DNA of 5,638 nucleotides, taken from the NCBI GenBank assembly GCA_910579575.1, contig CAJTUM010000032.1, positions 1 through 5,638 on the forward strand, in the 5' to 3' direction. The position numbers and the translations under genes were made by a program. This document shows positions 1 through 5,509 of the stretch, piece by piece. The notes below the pieces were generated by a model, which saw nothing but the letters and a program-made list of their open reading frames with translations, was not told the DNA's origin and searched no databases. The stretch's first letter is position 1, and the number at the start of each line of letters is the position of its first letter. Source of the DNA: an uncultured Eubacteriales bacterium. Lineage in GTDB: Bacteria; Bacillota; Clostridia; Oscillospirales; Butyricicoccaceae.

Positions 1-4
1 AACC

Positions 5-37
5 AAAGAGGCTGGCCATATGGCCAGCCTCTTTTTT
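5..37 (+). terminator. Rho-independent terminator of an upstream gene outside the window
   Basis: A perfect 13-bp stem (5-17 pairing with 22-34) encloses an ATAT loop and runs directly into six T residues (32-37). The stem is GC-rich in its upper part (GAGGCTGGCC/GGCCAGCCTC). The reverse strand has only three Ts after the stem, so termination is expected mainly for transcription coming from the left. It therefore marks the end of a + strand gene or operon located before base 1 and separates it from the operon beginning at 461. Confidence 0.93.
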
Positions 38-48
38 GCCGTCAGAGC

Positions 49-354
49 CGAGTCGGAGTTGGGGGCAAGAATCCTTCCTACTCAGCCCGGCGTTTCCACC
101 TGGGGGGTTCGTTCTGCGGCTTAGTCGGAGTTGGGGGGAGAATCCCTCCACCGCCTGCGGCGGTCCCCCTCCCTTTGGCAAGGGAGGCTGGCGACGGACA
201 GAGCCGCGTCTTAGAAAATGGCCATTCCGCCGTCCCAGAGGGGGCTGGCGACGAACGGGGCTATGTCTTAGGTCAGCCCCCCTTGCGAAAGGGGGGAAGA
301 GCTGGCGAAGCCTGCGAAGGGGGGATTCGTCCGCCCAGCCCAGCGTTTCCACTT
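49..354. repeat. Mosaic of degenerate GC-rich intergenic repeats with hairpins
   Basis: This gene-free stretch is built from duplicated fragments. AGTCGGAGTTGGGGG occurs at 51-65 and 123-137, and both copies continue into a similar AGAATCC-TCC tail. CAGCCC[G/A]GCGTTTCCAC occurs at 83-99 and 336-352 with one mismatch. GGCTGGCGACG with a trailing GTCTTAG occurs at 186-214 and 243-271, with 23 of 29 positions identical. Three stem-loops sit inside: ACCGCC/GGCGGT (150-155/159-164), CCTCCCTT/AAGGGAGG (168-175/180-187) and CCCCCCTT/AAGGGGGG (277-284/289-296). Non-coding hairpin repeats of this style are common between genes in gut Clostridia. Open frames crossing it are low-complexity translations of the repeat (Arg, Gly, Pro, Trp, Ser). 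No transposase or complete mobile element is visible. Confidence 0.75.
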
Positions 355-388
355 TTCTGTTTCTTTTTTCTTTCCGGTATGATACAAT
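355..388 (+). promoter_or_regulatory. Putative sigma-A-type promoter for the four-gene operon
   Basis: The sequence changes abruptly from GC-rich repeat to a pyrimidine/AT-rich tract, followed by GGTATGATACAAT. Two overlapping -10 candidates are present: TATGAT (378-383) and TACAAT (383-388). The matching -35 positions, 17 bp upstream, are poor (TTCTGT at 355-360 or TTTCTT at 360-365). The first reading would start transcription near 390 and leave a leader of about 70 nt before the ATG at 461. The location directly upstream of the first gene supports a promoter; the exact elements are uncertain. Confidence 0.45.
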
Positions 389-432
389 AAATCAAACAGT
401 CAAATTCGCCAACGGACGCCGCTCCAGGTTTT

Positions 433-447
433 GAGGAGGGCGTGATG
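433..447 (+). promoter_or_regulatory. Extra Shine-Dalgarno plus out-of-frame ATG in the leader
   Basis: GAGGAGGG (433-440) lies 4 nt before an ATG at 445 (a GTG at 442 is in the same frame). This is in a different frame from the gene starting at 461. The 445 frame stays open to a stop at 628-630 and would give a polar, low-complexity peptide with no recognisable domain. The gene at 461 has its own AAGGAGAG (448-455, 5-nt spacing) and encodes a clear membrane protein, so it is the real product. The first site could load ribosomes for a short overlapping reading or merely be purine-rich leader sequence. Confidence 0.3.
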
Positions 448-460
448 AAGGAGAGTCAGA

Positions 461-1573
461 ATGTCTCAGAAATATCAGAAAAAACGGAAAAAGCAAGGCC
501 CGGCGCTGGCCAAAGGCGTTGGAAAGAAGAAAATTCTGCAAGGGCTGGCCGCAGCCGCCGTATCGCTGGCGGTGTGGTGCGCCGCCTGCTATGTTTGCTA
601 TGCGTATGGGATGCGGCAGGAAACCAATAAGCTGGCAGAAATGCTCAACCCGGACCTGGCCGAGCAGGCGGACAGCCTGAAATGGGTGATGGCTGTGGAC
701 GAGCCTATGACCGACGAGGAGCTGAAAACCAAAGCCCGCCAGGTGATGGGCGATTTGGAATTTCAAGTCAAGTGCTTTGGACGCTATACCAATGCCGACG
801 GCTCCCCTTGCCTGGATGAAAAAGGCCAGCCCGCCCACATCAGCTATGAGAGCGCCTTGGCTCAGGGCCTTTTTCAGGAGCCCGACGAGGCGGATATGAA
901 AATCTCCGTCACCAGCGACCCAGAGCGGGGCTGGGAGCTGCGCGTCGTCTCCACCCCCATGGGGACGGTGACTTTCCGCAGCAAGGATGAATCGGTTACC
1001 CGGGTCAGCCGCATTTATACGGCGGATTCCGAATCCAACCGGCCGATTCAAACCCCCACCGAGGCGGTGGAGCGGGCTCGAGCTTATTATAACTGGGGCT
1101 TGCCTTTCCCGGGAAATTATGAGATGGCCGGCGTGGAGCCCCTGGGAGAGGATTGGCTGGTGACCTATCATCGGGCGGTGCGGCTGAAAAACCTGCCCAA
1201 GCTGCGCTCCGACAGCCAGCAGGTGCAGATTGTCATTTCCGGTCAGGACGGCGAGCTGAAAGAGGCTCAATGCCTGGATCTGCTGCTGATTCAGGTCGGC
1301 TGCGACCAACAGCCCATCTCCCAGGAACAGGCTGTCCAGGCGGCGGAGCAGAGCCTGGCCGGCGCCGGCCTGCAAGCCCAGTTCCAGGCGGCGGAATATG
1401 CGGTGGTGGAGCCCAATTTCATCTATGACCGCCGGGCGGACGGCTTTGCTTACGACCCGGAAACCCACCTCTCTCGGGCGGTCTGGCGGCTGCATTACCA
1501 GCAGGAGGAGCAAAGCTACCAGGTGTATATCGACGCCTACACCGGCCAGCCTCTGGGCGGCCTTGTGCGATAA
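461..1573 (+). CDS. Membrane-anchored protein with tandem PepSY/YcdB-like repeats, function unknown
   Basis: This is a 370-residue protein. Residues 1-24 are strongly basic and are followed by one hydrophobic helix (about 25-49) without a convincing cleavage site, so it should be a single-pass protein with its bulk outside the membrane. The helix contains Cys40, Cys43 and Cys46 in a C-x2-C-x2-C pattern; further Cys are at 105, 117, 271 and 281. After a central region (about 60-190), two similar segments follow. About 199-274 begins with TPTEAVERARAYY and ends in a strand pair around VQIVISGQDGELKEA. About 286-367 begins with ISQEQAVQAAEQ and ends YQVYIDAYTGQPLGG. A helix followed by beta strands ending in D-x-x-TG-x-x-xG is the PepSY/YcdB pattern, found in extracytoplasmic proteins often proposed to modulate proteases or cell-wall enzymes. 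The spore-germination protein YpeB also combines an N-terminal helix with C-terminal PepSY domains, but its specific motifs are not evident. The start is supported by AAGGAGAG at 448-455. No terminator separates it from the next gene, 32 nt downstream. Confidence 0.82.
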   Translation: MSQKYQKKRKKQGPALAKGVGKKKILQGLAAAAVSLAVWCAACYVCYAYGMRQETNKLAEMLNPDLAEQADSLKWVMAVDEPMTDEELKTKARQVMGDLEFQVKCFGRYTNADGSPCLDEKGQPAHISYESALAQGLFQEPDEADMKISVTSDPERGWELRVVSTPMGTVTFRSKDESVTRVSRIYTADSESNRPIQTPTEAVERARAYYNWGLPFPGNYEMAGVEPLGEDWLVTYHRAVRLKNLPKLRSDSQQVQIVISGQDGELKEAQCLDLLLIQVGCDQQPISQEQAVQAAEQSLAGAGLQAQFQAAEYAVVEPNFIYDRRADGFAYDPETHLSRAVWRLHYQQEEQSYQVYIDAYTGQPLGGLVR

Positions 1574-1590
1574 AAAACGTTAACAACAGT

Positions 1591-1597
1591 GGAAGGA
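1591..1597 (+). promoter_or_regulatory. Ribosome binding site that fixes the flavoprotein start at 1606
   Basis: GGAAGGA (1591-1597) directly abuts, and partly overlaps, an in-frame ATG at 1597, which is too close for use. It lies 8 nt before the ATG at 1606. The latter also gives the standard family N-terminus MKILIVSGSPRKGG, so the shorter start is preferred. Confidence 0.7.
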
Positions 1598-1605
1598 TGA
1601 TCGAG

Positions 1606-2136
1606 ATGAAGATTCTGATTGTCAGCGGCAGCCCGCGGAAAGGGGGCAATACGGATATTATGGCCCAGGCTTTCGCCCAAGGCGCTCAGAGCCGGGGACA
1701 CCAGACGGCGGTTCAGAGCCTCAGCGGCTTGAAAATCGCCCCCTGTTTGGGCTGCCAATATTGCTTTACCCATGAGGGCCAGTGCGTCCAAAAGGACGAT
1801 ATGGCCGGCCTTTTGCAGCAGGTAGATCAGGCGGATATGCTGGTTTTTGCCTCGCCGATTTATTGGTTTGACGTCAGCGCCCAGATGAAATGCTTTATTG
1901 ACCGGCTATACGCCCGAGGCAAAACGGGCTTTCGCCATACCAAAACAGCCTTGCTGTTGAATTCTGGAGCCCCCGGCGTCTATGACGCCGCTATCGCCCA
2001 GTATAAGGCGACCTGCTCCTATTTGAAATGGAATGATATGGGTATTGTGACCGTCGGCGGCATGAAGGCAAAGGGGGATATGGCCGGCTGCCCTGAGCTG
2101 GAAAAGGTCCGGGCTCTGGGAGCCAGTTTGGAATAA
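1606..2136 (+). CDS. Iron-sulfur flavoprotein, NADPH-dependent FMN reductase/flavodoxin-like fold
   Basis: This is a 176-residue cytoplasmic protein. Residues 1-16 form the first beta strand and FMN-phosphate loop (MKILIVSGSPRKGGNT), the signature of the NADPH-dependent FMN reductase/flavodoxin-like superfamily. A compact cysteine motif follows, C47-x2-C50-x2-C53-x6-C60. It resembles the clustered motif of archaeal and clostridial iron-sulfur flavoproteins (Isf), which bind one [4Fe-4S] cluster and FMN and shuttle electrons from ferredoxin to small acceptors. Residues 83-102 (SPIYWFDVSAQMKCFIDRLY) are the conserved second FMN-contact and dimer-helix region of the family. The length is typical of short members, though many Isf proteins run to about 190-210 residues, so the C-terminus is compact. 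An ATG at 1597 would add three residues but lies against the Shine-Dalgarno. The next gene, 35 nt downstream, is a ferredoxin/flavin oxidoreductase, so an electron-transfer partnership is plausible. The physiological acceptor is unknown. Confidence 0.88.
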   Translation: MKILIVSGSPRKGGNTDIMAQAFAQGAQSRGHQTAVQSLSGLKIAPCLGCQYCFTHEGQCVQKDDMAGLLQQVDQADMLVFASPIYWFDVSAQMKCFIDRLYARGKTGFRHTKTALLLNSGAPGVYDAAIAQYKATCSYLKWNDMGIVTVGGMKAKGDMAGCPELEKVRALGASLE

Positions 2137-2154
2137 AACGGCGGTTTTTGCCGC

Positions 2155-2163
2155 AGGAAGAGG
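2155..2163 (+). promoter_or_regulatory. Ribosome binding site that fixes the ferredoxin/FrhB start at 2172
   Basis: AGGAAGAGG (2155-2163) precedes the ATG at 2172 by 8 nt. An upstream in-frame TTG at 2148 would place this purine run inside the coding region and has only T-rich sequence before it. The 2172 start leaves ten residues before the first cluster cysteine, which is normal for this family. Confidence 0.65.
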
Positions 2164-2171
2164 CGTATGGA

Positions 2172-3296
2172 ATGGAGCAGGTTTATCGAGAGAAAAGCGG
2201 GTGCAGCGGTTGCGGCGCCTGCGCCTATGCCTGCCCGGCAGGCGCGATTGCGATGAAAGCGGACGAAGAGGGGTTTCTGTACCCCGTTATTCGGCAGGAG
2301 CTTTGCCTGGATTGCGGCGCCTGCGCCCGAATCTGCCCCTTTCAGGCAAAAGGCCATGGGAAACATGAGGAGGAGCCGGATTGCTACGTTGCCAAACACA
2401 GGCAGGCGGCGGCGCTGGCCGCTTCTACCTCCGGCGGCGCTTTCACCGCTTTATCCGACGCAGCGCTCAGCCAGGGCGGCGCGGTTTATGGCGTTGTGTT
2501 TGACAAAATGCTCCGGGCCGTCCACCGTCGAGCGGAAACTGGAGAAGAGCGGGATTCAATGCGATTTTCGAAATATGTGCAGAGCGATCTGGGCCGGACG
2601 TTTGCTCAGATCAAGGCGGATTTGCTGGAGGATAGAACGGTTCTTTTTACCGGATGCCCCTGCCAAAACGCCGGCTTGCAAGCCTATCTGGGCCCGCTGG
2701 CCCGGGCCAGGCAGTTGATCTGCTGCGACGTGATTTGCTATGGCGTCCCCAGCCCCAGGGCCTGGGAAGAATATAAGGCGCTGTTGGAGCGGGAGCGGGG
2801 TGGAACGCTGCAATATGTCTCCTTTCGCTCCAAGGCTTTGGGGTGGAGTCGGCAGAATAGCAACGAGTTGTTCCAATATCGAACCAGCGCGATGGAAGCC
2901 AATGGTTGGGACGATCGATTTTACCGCCTGTTTTTCCAAAATCGCGCCGTTATTCGCCCTAGCTGCGGCCAATGCCCTTATACGGATAGCCGCCGCTGCA
3001 CGGACCTCACCATTGCCGATTATTGGGGCGTTGAACGTTATGCTCCCAGGCTTTATGACAGCCGGGGCGTAAGCCTGGTTTTGGCCTCTACCTCCAAGGG
3101 AAAAAGGCTGCTGGCCGCCGCCGCGCCTCAGCTTTGGCTGGAGGAGCGTCCGTTGGAAGAGGCTTTGGCCCAGCAGGGCAAGCTCGGCGAACCCGTGAAG
3201 CTGCCGGAAAATCGGCGGGAATTCTGGCGTATATTGGATGAAATGGGGATGGCGAACGCCATGAAATGGGCGTTGGAAGAGCGGGAAAGGAGATAG
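2172..3296 (+). CDS. Ferredoxin-domain F420 hydrogenase/dehydrogenase beta-subunit family protein (FrhB/FdhB-like)
   Basis: This is a 374-residue soluble protein. Residues 11-21 and 45-55 carry two complete C-x2-C-x2-C-x3-CP motifs (C11, 14, 17, 21 and C45, 48, 51, 55), a bacterial 2[4Fe-4S] ferredoxin domain. About 70-190 matches the FrhB/FdhB N-terminal region: STSGGAFTAL (85-94), a TGCPCQ loop (160-165) and CCDVICYGVPS (184-194). About 210-330 matches the C-terminal region, with the cysteine-rich RPSCGQCPY (262-270), C276 and TIADYWGVER (280-289). In characterised homologues (FrhB, FdhB, FpoF) this domain binds FAD and an Fe-S cluster and oxidises or reduces a deazaflavin or related cofactor. 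Bacterial family members outside F420 users are common and mostly uncharacterised, some in polysaccharide clusters. No F420 biosynthesis gene or hydrogenase subunit is visible here, so F420 use should not be assumed. The pairing with the upstream Fe-S flavoprotein suggests a small electron-transfer module. The stop codon overlaps the Shine-Dalgarno of the next gene. Confidence 0.9.
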   Translation: MEQVYREKSGCSGCGACAYACPAGAIAMKADEEGFLYPVIRQELCLDCGACARICPFQAKGHGKHEEEPDCYVAKHRQAAALAASTSGGAFTALSDAALSQGGAVYGVVFDKMLRAVHRRAETGEERDSMRFSKYVQSDLGRTFAQIKADLLEDRTVLFTGCPCQNAGLQAYLGPLARARQLICCDVICYGVPSPRAWEEYKALLERERGGTLQYVSFRSKALGWSRQNSNELFQYRTSAMEANGWDDRFYRLFFQNRAVIRPSCGQCPYTDSRRCTDLTIADYWGVERYAPRLYDSRGVSLVLASTSKGKRLLAAAAPQLWLEERPLEEALAQQGKLGEPVKLPENRREFWRILDEMGMANAMKWALEERERR

Positions 3297-3303
3297 AAAA
3301 TCC

Positions 3304-4191
3304 GTGAACGGAGAAGCAGGATTGCGATTTGCCGCCGACTTTCAGCGTCAAACAGAGAAACGGCTGGCTTTCAACCGGTTGGCGGGAGCGACGTTTCCTG
3401 GCTTGGATTTTGAACCCTGGTATCAGGTCGGCGGTTGGGACAAAAGCGTCCGGCCGTTTGCCTTGTTTGACGGGCGGGAAGTCGCCGCCTGCCTATTGGC
3501 CATAGAGCAGCCCTTTTGGTTGGAAGGTCGGCAATGGAAGACCGTTCAACTGGGCTCCGTCGCCGTGGCGCCGGCTTGGCGGGGCAAGGGGCTGGCCCGC
3601 CGGCTGATGGAGCGGGCCATGGCAGATTGTCCGGCGGATATGGTTTTTTTGTATTCTAATGAGCAAGCCGCCGGGTTTTATCGGAATATGGGTTTTCGAC
3701 AAGCGCGATATTATCGATATAGCTTGAGCGGAGAGGAGCTGGAGGGAGTGGCGCCGGACGCGCCATGGGAAAAATTGGACCCAATGCGACCTGAGGATCG
3801 AGCGCGGCTGCTGGAGCTTTATCGTTTGGGGGATTCCCTGGCAGAGCCAGGGCTGCGAGGCGCAGGGGAAGGCGTGTTTCTCTTCCATTGCATGAGGGCC
3901 TGGCGGAACATCTATGAACTCGTCGGCTGGGACGCCCTTTTGCTGCTTCGGCGAAGATGGCCGAACCTGCTGTGCGGCGGCATATGGGGCGGGCGAGGCC
4001 GAAGTCTGCGGGAGATCCTGTCCGCGGCGGTGGGGGCGGATTGTCTTCGATTGTCGTTGGGGTTTACTCCGATTGAGAAATCGGGCTTGCTTTGCGAGCC
4101 TTTGGAAGAGCCGGACACATTACTTTTTGTCAAAGGAGAAAATCTGTTTGAAAACAGACGGATTGAAATTCCCATGACCGCTCGAACTTAA
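3304..4191 (+). CDS. GNAT-family N-acetyltransferase with additional C-terminal domain
   Basis: This is a 295-residue soluble protein. Residues about 55-140 form the GNAT acetyl-CoA-binding core. Strand beta-4 is QLGSVAVAPAWRG (82-94); the pyrophosphate loop is R93-G-K-G-L-A98, a standard Q/R-x-x-G-x-G/A variant; and motif B is NEQAAGFYRNMGF (119-131), the usual C-terminal arm of the fold. Residues about 155-295 form a second, weaker domain with no clear acetyl-CoA loop. It ends in DTLLFVKGENLFE (271-283) and resembles the degenerate second half seen in double-length GNAT proteins of Clostridia. The substrate cannot be deduced. The start is a GTG 7 nt after the stop of the preceding gene, preceded by AAAGGAGA (3286-3293), which overlaps that stop and implies translational coupling. 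The linkage to two Fe-S flavoproteins is unusual and may mean a shared small-molecule substrate or only co-transcription. No gene follows before two hairpins. Confidence 0.87.
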   Translation: MNGEAGLRFAADFQRQTEKRLAFNRLAGATFPGLDFEPWYQVGGWDKSVRPFALFDGREVAACLLAIEQPFWLEGRQWKTVQLGSVAVAPAWRGKGLARRLMERAMADCPADMVFLYSNEQAAGFYRNMGFRQARYYRYSLSGEELEGVAPDAPWEKLDPMRPEDRARLLELYRLGDSLAEPGLRGAGEGVFLFHCMRAWRNIYELVGWDALLLLRRRWPNLLCGGIWGGRGRSLREILSAAVGADCLRLSLGFTPIEKSGLLCEPLEEPDTLLFVKGENLFENRRIEIPMTART

Positions 4192-4209
4192 GCTCTCTTT
4201 CTGGAGCAT

Positions 4210-4236
4210 ATCGGCGTTAAGTTGCGCCGATTTAAT
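4210..4236 (+). terminator. Weak hairpin just after the operon, possible terminator
   Basis: A 7-bp stem, ATCGGCG (4210-4216) with CGCCGAT (4225-4231), closes an 8-nt loop and is followed by only a short TTTAAT-type tract. It lies 18 nt after the acetyltransferase stop. The poor T-run suggests partial termination or 3'-end stabilisation; the stronger terminator is 80 nt further on. Confidence 0.45.
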
Positions 4237-4314
4237 GAAAAATCATGACTTTTCACAGGTTTTTGAGAGGCAAACGCGGTATATGGTAACAGAAAAATCG
4301 AAAATCGGCCTGTG

Positions 4315-4359
4315 AGCGGCGTCCGCATTCCCTATTGGGGAACTGGGACGCCGCTTTTT
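4315..4359 (+). terminator. Rho-independent terminator of the four-gene operon
   Basis: A 10-bp GC-rich stem, AGCGGCGTCC (4315-4324) with GGACGCCGCT (4346-4355), is followed by five Ts (4355-4359). The 21-nt apical part contains a second 5-bp stem, TTCCC/GGGAA (4328-4332/4338-4342), across a small internal loop, giving an elongated hairpin. It stands between the acetyltransferase gene and the spoIIGA promoter region, so it should insulate sporulation transcription from the upstream operon. Confidence 0.8.
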
Positions 4360-4388
4360 GCGTCCAAAGACCCAAAGGGGCGGAGAAC

Positions 4389-4423
4389 AATACCCATCTT
4401 TTGTGGGAAAGGGAACGGGTATT
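4389..4423 (+). repeat. Inverted repeat with alternative pairing upstream of spoIIGA
   Basis: AATACCC (4389-4395) and GGGTATT (4417-4423) are perfect 7-bp complements across a 21-nt loop. The inner CCCA (4393-4396) can instead pair with TGGG (4404-4407), so two mutually exclusive folds exist. It lies downstream of the operon terminator and about 150 nt upstream of the predicted spoIIGA transcription start. It may be a protein-binding inverted repeat, a remnant of an intergenic repeat, or part of an unknown RNA. There is no T-run after it, so it is not a terminator. Confidence 0.35.
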
Positions 4424-4524
4424 CGCGTAGTTTCATCCGTCAGGAGAGCGCCGCGAAAATTGTCTTCCGCTGTGCTGGCGCCGTCGTCCGGGTCTTTTCA
4501 ACTCGTCCGGCCTCGTTGTTTGCC

Positions 4525-4570
4525 TGTCGGGGCGTCCCGACATTTTATTCCCCAGGGCAGGCGGTATACT
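4525..4570 (+). promoter_or_regulatory. spoIIG-type promoter with 22-bp spacing and palindromic 0A-like boxes
   Basis: A TATACT -10 element (4565-4570) lies about 40 nt before the spoIIGA start codon. Exactly 22 bp upstream is CCGACA (4537-4542), a 4-of-6 match to the -35 consensus TTGACA. In Bacillus subtilis the spoIIG promoter is read by sigma-A with an abnormal 22-bp spacing and needs phosphorylated Spo0A bound at the -35 region. Here the -35-like element is the right arm of a perfect 7-bp inverted repeat, TGTCGGG (4525-4531) and CCCGACA (4536-4542), separated by GCGT. Each arm matches 5 of 7 bases of the Spo0A box TGTCGAA. The spacing and location are seen directly; Spo0A binding is inferred. 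Confidence 0.62.
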
Positions 4571-4611
4571 GAGAAACGGGAAAGGGACAGACCTGGGAGG
4601 GAGGCGAAACG

Positions 4612-5475
4612 ATGCAGACTGTCTATCTTGATATCCTTTTTCTCACCAACTGGATCATCGATTATCTGCTGTTGCTTGTGACCGCCGGCTTTGCCGGCAG
4701 ACCTTTCCGAAGGCGGCGGCTGGCGCTGGCGGCGGCTTTGGGGGCGCTGTTGGCCATACCGGCCTTTTTTTGGCCGTTGGAGGGGGGAACGGCCCTGCTG
4801 GCCAAAGGGCTGCTGTGCGCCGGCCTTTGCGCCTTGGCCTTTGAGACGCTGGACCCGCGGCAGCTGTTGCGGCTGGGGCTGATTTTGTTGGCCGTCACCT
4901 TGGCTTTCGGCGGAGCGGCTTTGGCATTGGCGGCTATGACGGCGGGCCGAGAGCTGATTCACATCCAAGGAGGCGCGGCTTATATCGATTTGCCGCTGGG
5001 AACGCTGTTGCTTTCCACTGGGGCGGCCTATTGCCTGCTCAGTTTGGTTTTCAGCGGCGCTGGCGCCAGAAGAAAAGGAAGTTTTGTTCAGATTTCCGTC
5101 TCGCTAGGCGGCCGAGAAGCCCGGCTCAAGGCCCTTCGGGATACAGGCAATCTGCTGCGGGATCCGGTGACGACCAAACGGGTGATTGTGGCGGAAAAGA
5201 AGCGCCTTTGGCCCCTTTTTTCTCCAGAGGAACGCCGAGCCCTGGAGGGGCTGGACGCCGGCAACGCGGCCCAAGTCTTTCAGAAGCTGGGGCAAGAGGG
5301 GGGAAGGCGTTTTTTGCTGGCCCCTTATCAAGCGGTGGGTCAGCCCGGCGCGCTGCTGCTCACACTGCGCCCCGACCGGGTGACGTTGGACGGCCAGCCC
5401 AGCCAGGATTATCTCATCGGCTTGAGCCCCAGCCTGCTGGGACTGCCAGAGGGCGCCTGCGCCATCATCGGGTGA
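4612..5475 (+). CDS. spoIIGA: SpoIIGA, membrane aspartic protease processing pro-sigma-E
   Basis: This is a 287-residue protein (B. subtilis SpoIIGA is 309). The N-terminal half has five hydrophobic helices, at about 5-25, 37-55, 61-78, 86-108 and 127-148. It opens with MQTVYLDILFLTNWIIDYLL, the characteristic SpoIIGA start. The C-terminal cytosolic half carries the aspartic protease signature D177-T-G-N-L-L-R-D-P (177-185), with D177 the expected catalytic aspartate. A distal I269-G-L-S-P-S-L-L-G segment is typical of the family's C-terminal end. SpoIIGA acts at the mother-cell face of the polar septum after engagement of SpoIIQ/SpoIIR signalling and removes the pro-sequence of sigma-E. A strong Shine-Dalgarno, GGGAGGGAGG (4595-4604), precedes the ATG by 7 nt. 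sigE follows after 34 nt, the canonical spoIIG operon order. The upstream promoter suits Spo0A-controlled expression early in sporulation. Confidence 0.95.
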   Translation: MQTVYLDILFLTNWIIDYLLLLVTAGFAGRPFRRRRLALAAALGALLAIPAFFWPLEGGTALLAKGLLCAGLCALAFETLDPRQLLRLGLILLAVTLAFGGAALALAAMTAGRELIHIQGGAAYIDLPLGTLLLSTGAAYCLLSLVFSGAGARRKGSFVQISVSLGGREARLKALRDTGNLLRDPVTTKRVIVAEKKRLWPLFSPEERRALEGLDAGNAAQVFQKLGQEGGRRFLLAPYQAVGQPGALLLTLRPDRVTLDGQPSQDYLIGLSPSLLGLPEGACAIIG

Positions 5476-5509
5476 TTGGGAACCCACGAGGAGAACAAGG
5501 AGGATTGCC

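Noticed and set aside
49..354. Possible CRISPR array or insertion sequence
   Set aside because: Repeat copies are few, irregularly spaced and divergent; there are no uniform spacers, no transposase and no terminal inverted repeats.
36..434. Plus-strand open frame beginning in the terminator
   Set aside because: It translates the GC-rich repeats into Arg/Gly/Pro/Ser/Trp-rich sequence with internal duplications. It starts inside the terminator T-run and has no ribosome site.
392..1513. Long minus-strand open frame of about 373 codons
   Set aside because: It is fully antisense to the PepSY-like gene. It reads as low-information Leu/Arg/Gly/His-rich sequence with no domain, and the plus-strand gene has a clear membrane helix, repeats and ribosome site. 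Long antisense frames are expected in GC-rich DNA.
4236..4255. TGAAAA/TTTTCA inverted repeat after the acetyltransferase gene
   Set aside because: It is only six AT-rich base pairs with an 8-nt spacer, which is expected by chance in this AT-rich stretch. No promoter is attached.
4261..4290. Promoter-like TATATGG near 4280 that might drive a small RNA ending at the 4315-4359 terminator
   Set aside because: No acceptable -35 element is found 16-18 bp upstream, and the terminator is adequately explained by the upstream operon.
4312..4681. Two overlapping plus-strand frames between the operon and spoIIGA
   Set aside because: They run through the terminator hairpin and into spoIIGA, have no Shine-Dalgarno, and give Arg/Ser-rich sequence without any domain.
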